From contig DDXB01000031.1 of NCBI GenBank assembly GCA_002347405.1, positions 7,007 through 71,006 on the forward strand: a DNA stretch of 64,000 nt, in the 5' to 3' direction. Under the pieces are notes generated by a model, which was not told where the DNA came from, searched no databases, and saw only the letters and a program-made list of their open reading frames with translations. The position numbers were made by a program, and so were the translations under genes. The DNA comes from Rhodocyclaceae bacterium UBA2271. Its GTDB lineage: Bacteria > Pseudomonadota > Gammaproteobacteria > Burkholderiales > Rhodocyclaceae. Shown piece by piece: positions 7,179 through 15,649 of this stretch (its first letter is position 1; the number at the start of each line of letters is the position of its first letter).

Positions 7179-8348
7179 ATGTGTTTGCCGCTGTTGGCCC
7201 TTGCCGCGGGCGAGCGGGAGAAGGCCAAACTTGAATCGCTGCGCGAGCAGCGTGCCACGCTGGAGCGGCAACTCAAGGAAAGTGAGACTTCACGGGCGGA
7301 AACTGCCGATCAACTGCGCGATACCGAAAAAGCCATTTCTGCCGTCGGGCGCAAGCTGCGCTCCCTGGGCGAAGAGCGCGCCAATGCACGGAGTGAGCTG
7401 AGCGAGCGCGAACGTGAGCTGACACAGATGGAGCGGCAGACCGCTAACCGCCAGGCGCAACTGGCCCGGCTGCTGCGCCACCAGTTTCGCGCCCAGGAAG
7501 CCGATGCGCTGGCGTTGTTACTGGCGGGCGACGACCCGAATGTCACTTATCGTGATCGCCATTTCCTGACCTTGCTGTCCCGCGCCCAAGCCGAACTGAT
7601 TGCCAGCCTGCGCCGGGATACGGATGAAACGCGACGGCTGGCGGCGGTGGTGCAGCAGCGCAATGAGAAACTCGCCGAACTCGCCCGGCGCGAGGAAAGC
7701 GAGCGGGCTACCCTGCGCCAGCGCCAGCAGGAAAGACAAACCGTGCTGGCGAAAGTATCGCGCCAGATCAAGGAACAGCGCCGTGAGATCGATACGCTCA
7801 AACAAAATGAGCAACGCCTTGGCAACCTGATCGCCACGCTGGCGAAGCGTGCCGCCCGGCCGAAGCCGTCAGTTTCTCCCCAGCCGGGGCGACGGGGAGG
7901 CGCTGCCGCGCCTCCGGTCGCGTCGGCGGAGCCCGCCAACGCCAGCGGCGCCTTTGCCAAGTTGCGCGGCAAGTTGCCCCGGCCGGCCAAGGGGGTCGCT
8001 ACCGGGCATTTCGGGACGCGGCGCGACGATGGCCAGACGACCTGGAAGGGCATGTTCATCCGCGCCGCCGAGGGCGCCGACGTGCGCGCAGTCGCGGCGG
8101 GCGTGGTGGTCTTCGCCGACTGGCTGCGCGGCTACGGCAACCTGTTGATCATCGACCATGACGACGATTTTCTTTCGATCTATGGCAACAACCAGTCGGT
8201 TCTGGCCGATGTGGGCCAGAAAGTCGGCGCTGGCGCGACGGTGGCTACCGTGGGCGCCAGCGGGGGGCAACCTGAATCAGGTTTATACTTTGAACTCAGG
8301 CATCAAGGGCGGGCATTCGATCCGGCGAAATGGCTCAGTGCTCCTTGA
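7179..8348 (+). CDS. EnvC-type murein hydrolase activator (degenerate M23 domain)
   Basis: About 389 residues. A long heptad-rich coiled coil (roughly residues 15-220, rich in ERQLKES, RQRQQERQ and similar) is followed by a low-complexity linker and a LytM/M23 domain. The metal ligands are not conserved: the usual HxH near the C-terminus reads LYFELRHQGRAFDP, as in EnvC, which activates amidases rather than cutting peptidoglycan. Expected to be periplasmic at the division site. The start is uncertain: residues before LALLAVMCLPLLALAAG would be encoded by the MITE-like element, and the ATG at 7179 leaves a very short signal sequence. Followed by ctpA, the usual neighbour. Confidence 0.85.
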   Translation: MCLPLLALAAGEREKAKLESLREQRATLERQLKESETSRAETADQLRDTEKAISAVGRKLRSLGEERANARSELSERERELTQMERQTANRQAQLARLLRHQFRAQEADALALLLAGDDPNVTYRDRHFLTLLSRAQAELIASLRRDTDETRRLAAVVQQRNEKLAELARREESERATLRQRQQERQTVLAKVSRQIKEQRREIDTLKQNEQRLGNLIATLAKRAARPKPSVSPQPGRRGGAAAPPVASAEPANASGAFAKLRGKLPRPAKGVATGHFGTRRDDGQTTWKGMFIRAAEGADVRAVAAGVVVFADWLRGYGNLLIIDHDDDFLSIYGNNQSVLADVGQKVGAGATVATVGASGGQPESGLYFELRHQGRAFDPAKWLSAP

Positions 8349-8398
8349 ATCTGCATCGAATGCGTCTTAGTGTTTTTTTGTTATTGCCGAGGTTCCCC

Positions 8399-9811
8399 AT
8401 GCGCAGCAAGCTCAAACAAATTGGTCTGGTTTTCTTCGGTCTTGTCGCCGGGGTAATGCTGAGCCTGAATTTCTCCGCCATCGCCCAGAAGAAAGCCACG
8501 GTGGGACCCCTGCCGGTCGAAGAACTGCGCAGCTTTGCCGACGTGTTCAGCGCCATCAAGCAAGGCTATGTCGAGCCTGTCGAAGACAAGCAGCTCATCA
8601 CTCATGCCATCAGCGGCATGCTTTCCAATCTCGACCCGCACTCGGCTTACCTCGATGCAGAAGCCTTCAAGGATTTGCAGGTGTCGACCCAGGGCGAGTT
8701 CGGCGGGCTCGGCATCGAGGTCGGCATGGAAGACGGCCTCGTCAAGGTGGTATCGCCGATCGAGGATACGCCGGCCTACCGCGCCGGCGTCAAGTCGGGC
8801 GATCTCATCTTCAAGATCGACGATGTGCCGGTGAAGGGCATGACGCTCAATGATGCCGTCAAAAAGATGCGCGGCAAGCCGAAGACCTCGATCAAGCTGA
8901 CGATTTTGCGCAAGGGCGAAGCGAAGCCGCTCGAAATCAGCATTCAGCGCGACATCATCAAAGTGCAAAGCGTCAAATCGAAAATGATCGAGCCCGGCTA
9001 TGGTTACCTGCGTGTCACCCAGTTCCAGGAAGAAACTGCCGCCGATGTGGTCAAGCACCTCGACAAGCTGTTCAAGGCGGATGCCGGAAATAAAGATGCC
9101 GGGCTGAAAGGCCTGGTACTCGACCTGCGCAACGATCCGGGTGGCTTGTTGCATGGTGCGATTGGCGTATCGGCCGCCTTCCTGCCGGCCAACAGCGTGG
9201 TGGTGACTACCGATGGCCGCATCGAAGATGCCAAGCGCAAGTACCTGGCCACCAGCGAGGATTACCTGCGCAGCGACAGTCGCGAGGATTACATCAAGAA
9301 GTTGCCCGATGCCGCGCGCACGGTGCCGTTGATCGTGCTGGTCAATGGTGGTTCGGCCTCGGCGTCGGAAATTGTCGCGGGCGCGCTGCAGGATCACAAG
9401 CGGGCCATCGTCATGGGCACGCAGACCTTTGGCAAGGGTTCGGTGCAAACGGTGTTGCCGCTGCCGTCCAAGTCCGCAATCAAGCTCACCACGGCGCGTT
9501 ACTACACCCCGAATGGCCACTCCATCCAGGCCAAGGGCATCACGCCCGACATCATCGTCGAGGAAAGCGCCAACGGCGGTTCGCGCGAGCGGGTGCGCGA
9601 AGCCGATCTCGACCGACACCTGATTAATGACAAGGAAGGCGACAAGGCTGCCGCGCCGAAGAAGGAGAAGAGCGACAAGACCGTGAAGCCGCAGGAAAAG
9701 GGCAAGGAAGACAGCCACGGTGCTGCTCCATTCGAGCCGGCATCCGCCAGCGATTATCAACTGAGTCAGGCCGTCAATTTGTTGAAGGCCTTGAACGTGA
9801 TCAAGAAATGA
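8399..9811 (+). CDS. ctpA: Carboxy-terminal processing protease (S41 family)
   Basis: 470-residue periplasmic serine protease. The N-terminus has a membrane anchor/signal (QIGLVFFGLVAGVMLSL), then a PDZ domain (GGLGIEVGMEDGLVKVVSPI, GDLIFKIDDVPVKGM) and the S41 catalytic core with LVNGGSASASEIVAGALQD (Ser) and TFGKGSVQT (Lys of the Ser-Lys dyad). A charged, Lys/Glu-rich stretch of about 60 residues ends the protein. It trims periplasmic and cell-wall proteins at their C-termini. The start at MRSKLKQIG is preferred to in-frame ATGs overlapping the upstream gene. Same strand and operon as the EnvC-type gene. Confidence 0.95.
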   Translation: MRSKLKQIGLVFFGLVAGVMLSLNFSAIAQKKATVGPLPVEELRSFADVFSAIKQGYVEPVEDKQLITHAISGMLSNLDPHSAYLDAEAFKDLQVSTQGEFGGLGIEVGMEDGLVKVVSPIEDTPAYRAGVKSGDLIFKIDDVPVKGMTLNDAVKKMRGKPKTSIKLTILRKGEAKPLEISIQRDIIKVQSVKSKMIEPGYGYLRVTQFQEETAADVVKHLDKLFKADAGNKDAGLKGLVLDLRNDPGGLLHGAIGVSAAFLPANSVVVTTDGRIEDAKRKYLATSEDYLRSDSREDYIKKLPDAARTVPLIVLVNGGSASASEIVAGALQDHKRAIVMGTQTFGKGSVQTVLPLPSKSAIKLTTARYYTPNGHSIQAKGITPDIIVEESANGGSRERVREADLDRHLINDKEGDKAAAPKKEKSDKTVKPQEKGKEDSHGAAPFEPASASDYQLSQAVNLLKALNVIKK

Positions 9812-9893
9812 AAGCCAACCCCTTTCCTGCTGCCCCCGGCGGACCAGGGCATGTGCCCAGTCACTTGCCGGTTGCCGCTACGGGGTACAACAG

Positions 9894-10358
9894 ATGAACC
9901 CCGAGCGGGCACGCCTGCTGCGAGACCAGGAGCGCGGTCTGCACCGGCCGCATGCCCTGGCGCCGCAGTCGGGTACGCGCAAGCATCGGGAGATTCGCTT
10001 CTGCAAGCTCAAGAACTGCCAGATTGCCGATGCCACTGCGGTGTTGAGCGCGCTGCCCGATCTTGATGTCGCTCCCGGTTCCCTGCCCAACGGCATTTCG
10101 GTCTGGTACGAGATTGCCGACTACACCATGGAAGCGCTGGAGACCATGTTGATCGAGCGCGGCTTCCATCTGGAAAATACCCTCTATTGCAAACTCATCC
10201 GCGCCCTCGTTTATTTCACCGAGGAAACCCAGTTGCGCAACCTCGGCCAGCCGGAAAGGCTGATCAAGAAGTCGCATGAGGTTTATTCCCAGGCCTGGGA
10301 ACATCATCCTCACGGCGATCACGACGACACCCCGCCCGAGCTGCGCGAGTACAAATGA
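9894..10358 (+). CDS. Conserved protein of unknown function
   Basis: 154 residues, not recognised with certainty. The core is acidic and helical/strand mixed: REIRFCKLKNCQIADATAVL, then LPNGISVWYEIADYTMEALE and a LYCKLIRALVYFTEETQLRN helix, ending with a His/Asp-rich tail (WEHHPHGDHDDTPPELREYK) that could bind metal. The DATAVLSALPDLDVAPGSLP segment resembles a small alpha-beta metal-carrier fold, which is only an impression. It lies between ctpA and moeB on the same strand, so it may belong to that operon. Confidence 0.6.
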   Translation: MNPERARLLRDQERGLHRPHALAPQSGTRKHREIRFCKLKNCQIADATAVLSALPDLDVAPGSLPNGISVWYEIADYTMEALETMLIERGFHLENTLYCKLIRALVYFTEETQLRNLGQPERLIKKSHEVYSQAWEHHPHGDHDDTPPELREYK

Positions 10359-10449
10359 CAAACGCCCGCCTCCCTTGGTGCGCCGTTGGCGCATCCCTCG
10401 CTAAGCTCGGGACCGATGCTGCGCAACGTCCTGCGTCCTGCGGTCTGGT

Positions 10450-10650
10450 GCCCCCTTCGCGCGGGGGGCTTAACGGCTTGCTGCGCTCGTCTGTTACGGG
10501 GTGCTCCGGTCAACTAGCGGTGCGGGTTGTGTGCGATAAAGCCGCATCTCGCTTCGCGAGACCAGTCTTCGACTGTCCTGCGGCCTGCGGCCTGGTGGCT
10601 GGCACCGCGTGCCGCGTTTGCTTGGCGCGGCCCGGCGCAAACGCTGCATG
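10450..10650. repeat. Dispersed 3'-end repeat R1, copy E (interrupted)
   Basis: Starts with CCCCCTTCGCGCGGGGGGCT, then TTGCTGCGCTCGTCTGTTAC, and after an extra segment (about 10530-10600) ends with GTGCCGCGTTTGCTTGGCGC. It accounts for most of the 312-base gap between the preceding gene and moeB; no gene is seen in that gap. Confidence 0.7.
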
Positions 10651-10670
10651 TTCATGATAAAGAAGGACTC

Positions 10671-11420
10671 ATGAACGACGCAGCTTTGCTGCGCTACAGC
10701 CGCCACATCCTGTTGCCGCAGATCGGCATCGAAGGTCAGGAACGTCTGCACAGTGCGCGTGCGCTGGTTCTCGGCGCGGGAGGCCTGGGTTCGCCCGCAG
10801 CCCTGTATCTCGCTTCCGCCGGTATCGGCACCTTGGTCCTTGCCGACGGCGACACGGTCGACCTGACCAATCTGCAACGGCAGATATTGCACCGTACGGC
10901 GGCAATCGGACAACCCAAAGTCGTCTCGGGTGTCGCCACACTGAACGCGATCAATCCTGAATGCCGGGTGATTCCCCTGCAGGAGCGGCTGACGGGCGAA
11001 CGCCTGTCAGCGGAAGTCGCCGCCGCAGATGTGGTGCTTGACTGTTCGGACAACTTTGCCACCCGCCACGCGGTCAACCGTGCCTGCGTCCAGTCTGGCA
11101 AGCCGCTGGTCTCGGGTGCGGCCATTCGCTTCGATGGCCAGGTCGCGGTCTTCGACGCACGGCACGCCGCCGCACCGTGTTACCACTGCCTGTTTCCCGA
11201 AGCCGAAGATGTCGAGGAAGTGCGCTGCGCGGTGATGGGTGTGTTTGCGCCGCTCACCGGCATCATCGGTGCCGTGCAGGCCGCCGAGGCGCTCAAGCTT
11301 GTCATTGGCTGTGGCGAATCGCTGGCCGGCCGTCTGTTGCTGCTTGATGGTCTGGCGATGGAATGGCGCAGCATTAGCGTGCCGCGCGATCCGCAATGCC
11401 TGGTGTGCTCGACCAGATAG
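10671..11420 (+). CDS. moeB: Molybdopterin-synthase adenylyltransferase / ThiF-family E1-like enzyme
   Basis: 249-residue E1-like enzyme that adenylates the C-terminal glycine of MoaD (or ThiS) so it can accept sulfur for molybdopterin (or thiazole) synthesis. The ATP-binding motif LVLGAGGLGSPAALYLASAG is followed by DGDTVDLTNLQRQILH and DCSDNF. Zinc cysteines are CYHC and CLVC. Start chosen at MNDAALLRYSRHILLP, with an AGAAGGA ribosome binding site 4 bases upstream. MoeB and ThiF cannot be separated from sequence alone; a mog gene further along favours molybdenum cofactor. Confidence 0.88.
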   Translation: MNDAALLRYSRHILLPQIGIEGQERLHSARALVLGAGGLGSPAALYLASAGIGTLVLADGDTVDLTNLQRQILHRTAAIGQPKVVSGVATLNAINPECRVIPLQERLTGERLSAEVAAADVVLDCSDNFATRHAVNRACVQSGKPLVSGAAIRFDGQVAVFDARHAAAPCYHCLFPEAEDVEEVRCAVMGVFAPLTGIIGAVQAAEALKLVIGCGESLAGRLLLLDGLAMEWRSISVPRDPQCLVCSTR

Positions 11421-11440
11421 ATCGAGCATCTGCGGCTTTT

Positions 11441-11788
11441 TTATTTATGGATTTCCAGCAGTTCCACCTCAAATACCAGCGTGGCATTGGGCGGGATCAC
11501 ACCGCCGGCGCCGCGGGCGCCGTAGCCGAGATTGGGTGGGATGGTGAGCTTGCGTGTGCCGCCCACCTTCATGCCCTGCACTCCTTCGTCCCAGCCGGCG
11601 ATGACCTGGCGGCCGCCGAGCGGAAAGTCGAAGGGATCATTGCGATCCTTGCTGGAATCGAACTTGCTGCCATCGGTGAGCCAGCCGGTGTAATGCACCG
11701 ATACGGTCTGGCCGGCGGTGGCGGTTTCGCCAGTGCCTTCGACGATCTCATCGATTACCAGGCCGCTTGATGTTGTGGTTTGGGTCAT
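11441..11788 (-). CDS. FKBP-type peptidyl-prolyl cis-trans isomerase
   Basis: 115-residue single FKBP domain without signal peptide, hence cytosolic; it catalyses prolyl bond rotation. Hallmarks are VSVHYTGWLTDGSKFDSS, PFDFPLGGRQVIAGWDEGVQ, GMKVGGTRKLTIPPNLGYG and a final IPPNATLVFEVELLEI. The canonical active-site aromatics and aspartate (YTGW, FDSS, VIAGWDEG) are kept. Convergent with moeB and separated from it by 20 bases. Confidence 0.95.
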   Translation of the reverse strand: MTQTTTSSGLVIDEIVEGTGETATAGQTVSVHYTGWLTDGSKFDSSKDRNDPFDFPLGGRQVIAGWDEGVQGMKVGGTRKLTIPPNLGYGARGAGGVIPPNATLVFEVELLEIHK

Positions 11789-11842
11789 GCTTTTCTCCTT
11801 GTTAAAACGGGTTTTTCGCTGGGGTGGAAGTACGCCGAACGT

Positions 11843-12982
11843 TCAATTCAATAGCGCCAGAATGCGTTGATCCGTACCCACCATGCGGCGGTCGGTGATG
11901 GCCAGGCGTCGCGCACCGGCCAATTCCATCAGTTCCGGCAGGTCGGCCATGCCGCGCGCCTTGTCGCCCAGCAGCACCGGCGCCTGATAGATCAGTAATT
12001 CGTCGACCAGTCCCTCGCGCAGCAGCGAGGCATTGAGTTTGGCGCCGGCTTCGACCAGTACCTCGTTGTAGCCGCGCCGGCCAAGTTCCTGCAGCATCGC
12101 GGACAGGTCCACCTTGCCGGCAGGGTTCGGCAGCACCACGACTTCAGCACCGCGGGCGGTAAGACGGCTGGTCTTTTCAGTATCGGGCCGTGCAGCAAAG
12201 ATCAGCGCACCGCCTGCCAGCAGCTTCGCAGTCAGCGGCGTTTCCAGCCGACTGTCGACGACGATCGGGCGCGGCTGGCGCGGCGTGGCAACTTCGCGCA
12301 CGGTAAGCCGGGGGTCGTCGTCCCGCACCGTGCCGAAGCCTGTCAGCACGGCGCACGAACGAGCGCGCCAGGCATGGGCATCGCGCCGCGCATCCGGGCC
12401 GGTGATCCATTGCGAAACACCATTATTGAGGGCAGTCTTGCCATCCAGGCTGATGGCCACCTTGAGTCGCAGCCAAGGGCGGCCGCGCGTCATGCGCGAG
12501 ACAAAGCCGATGTTGAGCGCGCGTGCTTCCGTTTCCATCAGTCCGCTGGAGACGGCAATGCCGGCGCTGGCTAGTTGCGCCAGGCCCTGACCGGCAACCA
12601 GCGGGTTGGGATCCTGCATCGCCGCGACAACGCGCGTCACCCCTGCCCTGATCAGGGCGTTGGTGCAGGGCGGCGTGCGGCCGTGGTGGCTGCAGGGCTC
12701 GAGCGTGACGTAGGCCGTGGCACCCTTGGTAACGGCGAGTCCGCCTTGCGCCGTCCCGCCAGCGCCGACTTTTGTAAAACTGTCGCTCAGAGCGTTGATT
12801 TCGGCGTGCGGTTGCCCGGTACTTTCGTGCCAGCCCGCACCGATCACCACGCCATCCTTCACCAGCACGCAGCCGACACGCGGGTTGGGTGTTGTGGTGT
12901 AGAGGCCCTGTGCCGCAAGTTGCAGCGCGCGGCTCATGAACCCGTAGTCCTCAGGCAGGAAAGCTTGCGTCACGGCGGTCAC
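11843..12982 (-). CDS. ribD: Bifunctional diaminohydroxyphosphoribosylaminopyrimidine deaminase / 5-amino-6-(5-phosphoribosylamino)uracil reductase
   Basis: 379 residues; catalyses the second and third steps of riboflavin synthesis. The N-terminal deaminase domain has the zinc site H59-A-E61 and PCSHHGRTPPC at about 96-106; the reductase domain follows (LRLKVAISLDGKTAL, SQWITGPDARRDAH, VLVEAGAKLNASLL). Residues 71-78 (KVGAGGTA) and immediate flanks are encoded by a copy of the 25-bp repeat R2, making the loop between the two zinc motifs longer than normal. The start is GTG, overlapping the nrdR stop by four bases (GTGA), so the two genes are translationally coupled. Confidence 0.94.
   Translation of the reverse strand: MTAVTQAFLPEDYGFMSRALQLAAQGLYTTTPNPRVGCVLVKDGVVIGAGWHESTGQPHAEINALSDSFTKVGAGGTAQGGLAVTKGATAYVTLEPCSHHGRTPPCTNALIRAGVTRVVAAMQDPNPLVAGQGLAQLASAGIAVSSGLMETEARALNIGFVSRMTRGRPWLRLKVAISLDGKTALNNGVSQWITGPDARRDAHAWRARSCAVLTGFGTVRDDDPRLTVREVATPRQPRPIVVDSRLETPLTAKLLAGGALIFAARPDTEKTSRLTARGAEVVVLPNPAGKVDLSAMLQELGRRGYNEVLVEAGAKLNASLLREGLVDELLIYQAPVLLGDKARGMADLPELMELAGARRLAITDRRMVGTDQRILALLN
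12749..12773. repeat. R2 25-bp repeat inside ribD
   Basis: Plus-strand CGCCGTCCCGCCAGCGCC followed by GACTTTT, identical to the R2 consensus. Read on the minus strand it encodes the in-frame ribD insertion. Confidence 0.9.
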
Positions 12983-13455
12983 GAAGATTTAGGGCGAGTG
13001 GTGCGCGGCCGCTTCATTTCGCGGACGGCATCGGAGAATTCGTCGACGTCGGCAAAATTGCGATAAACGGAGGCAAAGCGGATGTAGGCAACCTTGTCGA
13101 GTTTTTTCAGTTCGCGCATCACCAGTTCGCCGATGCGATCCGAGGCCACTTCACGCTCGGCCAGTTGCACCAGTTTGTCCTCGATGCGGTCGAGTGCGCT
13201 GGCGACGCTCTCGGTGGTAACCGGGCGCTTGCGCAGGGCCAGTGTCATGCTGGAAATCAGCTTGTCACGATCGAAGTCGACGCGGCTGCCGTTCTTCTTG
13301 ACGACCAGCGGCAGTTGCAGCTCGACGCGTTCGTAGGTGGTGAAGCGCTTGTCACAGGACAGGCAGCGCCGGCGCCGGCGCACCGTATCGCCTTCCTCGT
13401 TTTCGCGAGTATCGACAACCTGGGTGTTGTCCTCGTTGCAGTAAGGACATTTCAT
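12979..13455 (-). CDS. nrdR: Ribonucleotide reductase transcriptional repressor NrdR
   Basis: 158 residues. An N-terminal zinc ribbon (MKCPYCNEDNTQVVDTRE with the second pair RRCLSCDKRF) binds NrdR boxes, followed by an ATP-cone domain (VVKKNGSRVDFDRDKLISSM) that senses dATP/ATP. Represses ribonucleotide reductase genes. First gene of the nrdR-ribD unit, a common proteobacterial arrangement; four-base overlap with ribD. Confidence 0.97.
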   Translation of the reverse strand: MKCPYCNEDNTQVVDTRENEEGDTVRRRRRCLSCDKRFTTYERVELQLPLVVKKNGSRVDFDRDKLISSMTLALRKRPVTTESVASALDRIEDKLVQLAEREVASDRIGELVMRELKKLDKVAYIRFASVYRNFADVDEFSDAVREMKRPRTTRPKSS

Positions 13456-13499
13456 GTCGTGACCCTCCGGGCCTCGACATGAAATGCTTTTTTTTCGTA

Positions 13500-13546
13500 G
13501 CCCCCATCCCCCCGGCCCCCTTCCCGGGGAAGGGGGGGGCTAGTTA
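13500..13546. repeat. GC-rich palindrome between glyA and nrdR
   Basis: CCCCCTTCCCGGGGAAGGGGG forms a near-perfect hairpin downstream of glyA (minus strand). It resembles the palindromic parts of the other intergenic repeats and could help terminate glyA transcription. Confidence 0.5.
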
Positions 13547-13587
13547 CCGCGCCCTGCGGGAGAGCGCTGGGCGCGATGGTCAGCCAA

Positions 13588-14835
13588 TCAGCTGCCATAA
13601 ACGGGATATTTCTTGCACAACTCCGCCACCTCGCCGCGCACCCGCTCAAGCACGGCTTCGTCGGTCGGCGCTTCGAGCACGTCGGCAATCAGGTCGGCGA
13701 CCGCCTCGGCCTCGATTTCCGTAAAGCCGCGGGTGGTCATGGCCGGCGTGCCGATGCGGATGCCGCTGGTGACGAAGGGCTTTTGCGGATCGTTGGGAAT
13801 GGCGTTCTTGTTCACCGTGATGTGGGCGCGGCCCAATGCGGCTTCAGCGTCCTTGCCGGTGATTTTCTTGGACTGCAGGTCGACGAGGAAGACATGCGAT
13901 TCGGTGCGACCCGAAACAATGCGCAGGCCGCGCAGTTTGAGCACCTTGCACATGACCAGCGCGTTTTCGATCACCTGCTCCTGGTAATTCTTGAATTCGG
14001 GGGCCATCGCCTCCTTGAAGGCCACGGCCTTGGCGGCGATCACGTGCATCAGCGGACCGCCCTGCAGACCGGGGAAAATGGCCGAGTTGATGGCCTTTTC
14101 GTGTTCCGTTTTCATCAGGATCAGGCCGCCGCGCGGGCCGCGCAGCGTCTTGTGCGTCGTCGAGGTCACGACATCGGCGTGCGGTACCGGGTTCGGGTAG
14201 AAGCCGGCGGCGACCAGGCCGGCATAGTGCGCCATGTCGACCATGAAAATGGCGCCGACTGATTTGGCGATCTTGGCGAAGCGTTCGAAATCGATGCGCA
14301 GTGCGTAGGCCGAGGCGCCGGCAATGATCAGCTTGGGTTTGTGACCCTGGGCGAGGCGTTCGACTTCCGCGTAGTCGATGGCCTCGTTTTCGTCGAGGCC
14401 GTAGGGCACGACATTGAACCATTTGCCAGACATGTTGAGTTTCATGCCATGCGTCAGGTGGCCGCCGGCGGCGAGGTTCATGCCGAGGATGGTGTCGCCG
14501 GGATTGAGGAAGGCCATGAACACCGCCTGGTTGGCCTGCGAACCGGAGTTCGGCTGCACGTTGGCCGCCTCGGCGCCGAACAGTTTCTTGGCGCGGTCGA
14601 TGGCGAGTTGCTCGGCGACATCGACGTGCTCGCAACCGCCGTAGTAGCGCTTGCCGGGATAGCCTTCGGCGTATTTGTTGGTCAGTTGCGAACCCTGGGC
14701 TTCCAGCACTGCCCACGAGACATAGTTCTCGGAAGCGATCAGCTCGATGTGATCTTCCTGGCGACGGTTCTCGTTCTGAATGGAGGCAAACAGCTCGGGG
14801 TCGGTCTTGGCGAGGGTATTTTTCTTTGAGAACAT
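13588..14835 (-). CDS. glyA: Serine hydroxymethyltransferase
   Basis: 415-residue PLP enzyme converting serine and tetrahydrofolate to glycine and methylene-tetrahydrofolate, the main one-carbon source. Recognisable segments are IELIASENYVS, NKYAEGYPGKRYYGGCEHVD, VQPNSGSQANQAVF, and the PLP lysine motif VTSTTHKTLRGPRGG. Length and start (MFSKKNTLAKTDPELF) are typical. It lies upstream of nrdR-ribD on the same strand, separated by a palindromic repeat. Confidence 0.97.
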   Translation of the reverse strand: MFSKKNTLAKTDPELFASIQNENRRQEDHIELIASENYVSWAVLEAQGSQLTNKYAEGYPGKRYYGGCEHVDVAEQLAIDRAKKLFGAEAANVQPNSGSQANQAVFMAFLNPGDTILGMNLAAGGHLTHGMKLNMSGKWFNVVPYGLDENEAIDYAEVERLAQGHKPKLIIAGASAYALRIDFERFAKIAKSVGAIFMVDMAHYAGLVAAGFYPNPVPHADVVTSTTHKTLRGPRGGLILMKTEHEKAINSAIFPGLQGGPLMHVIAAKAVAFKEAMAPEFKNYQEQVIENALVMCKVLKLRGLRIVSGRTESHVFLVDLQSKKITGKDAEAALGRAHITVNKNAIPNDPQKPFVTSGIRIGTPAMTTRGFTEIEAEAVADLIADVLEAPTDEAVLERVRGEVAELCKKYPVYGS

Positions 14836-14988
14836 TATTGGGGTCCATTCAGAAATGTTTCAGTGGAGGCGAAGGCGCGCAGCGCGTTATGCCGGAACCA
14901 AAACAAGGCCATGGCCTGTTTCAGGAAATGAGGGACGGCAATTTTATCATGCGGCCGGACCCCGTTTCAGCGCTGCTTCCCCTCCCGT

Positions 14989-15624
14989 TTACAGCTCATC
15001 CAGCGTACCAGTCAGGTGCCCGCGTTCGGCCCAGCTCAGGAGCGCCCAGCCCCTGTCGGCGGCTTCTATCCAGTTGATGGCGGCGTTGGGGATGGCGAAG
15101 TCGCGCGGTGTCGTCAGCGGTTTACCCGCCGCGCGGCGATGCAGGATGTCGAGGACGCCGCCATGCGTGAAGATGGCCACCGCTTGCCCGGCGTGGCGGC
15201 GCGCGATGTCGTCACAGACGCCGGCAATTCTTGTCGCCAGATCATGCAGGCTTTCGCCACCAGGCGGTGCGAAGTGCGCATCGTCACGCGCGTGGTGGCG
15301 GGCGTAGGCTTGCGGATACCGCGCTTCCGCTTCCGCATAGGTCAGTCCCTGAAAAACGCCGTAATGTCGCTCGCGCAGCCCGGTCAGCAACTGTAGCGGC
15401 AGATGGGCCAGATGGGCCGTCGCTTCGGCGGTTTGCCGCGCCCGCGTCAGATCGCTGCTGTAAATGGCGGCGAAACCTTCGTTGGCCAGCGCATTGCCGG
15501 CGGCACGGGCCTGGGCGTGGCCGACGACCGACAGTGGCACATCGATATGTCCCTGGATACGTCGCCCGGCATTCCAGTCGGTCTCGCCATGACGCACGAC
15601 GCACAGGCGGGTAGCCAAAGTCAT
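14989..15624 (-). CDS. Histidine phosphatase family protein (CobC/GpmB-like)
   Basis: About 211 residues, a cytosolic phosphatase of the phosphoglycerate-mutase superfamily. The catalytic RHG motif is CVVRHGETDWNAGRRIQGH, followed by YSSDLTRARQTAEA, LRERHYGVFQGLTYAE and the second histidine in AIFTHGGVLDILHR. The substrate is not predictable; alpha-ribazole phosphatase and broad-specificity phosphatases both look like this. Start taken at MTLATRLCVVRHGE, 25 bases after the upstream dctP-type gene; a longer in-frame start at 15681 would overlap that gene. Confidence 0.85.
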   Translation of the reverse strand: MTLATRLCVVRHGETDWNAGRRIQGHIDVPLSVVGHAQARAAGNALANEGFAAIYSSDLTRARQTAEATAHLAHLPLQLLTGLRERHYGVFQGLTYAEAEARYPQAYARHHARDDAHFAPPGGESLHDLATRIAGVCDDIARRHAGQAVAIFTHGGVLDILHRRAAGKPLTTPRDFAIPNAAINWIEAADRGWALLSWAERGHLTGTLDEL

Positions 15625-15649
15625 GGAGCTCAAGAGCGGCGCCGTCCCG

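Noticed and set aside
7179..8348. Active M23 endopeptidase
   Set aside because: The HxH metal motif is replaced by LYFELRH, as in EnvC-type activators, so direct hydrolysis is unlikely.
8381..9760. Long open frame antisense to ctpA
   Set aside because: The plus strand encodes a complete S41 protease with catalytic residues; the antisense frame is open only because of high GC codon bias and has no motif.
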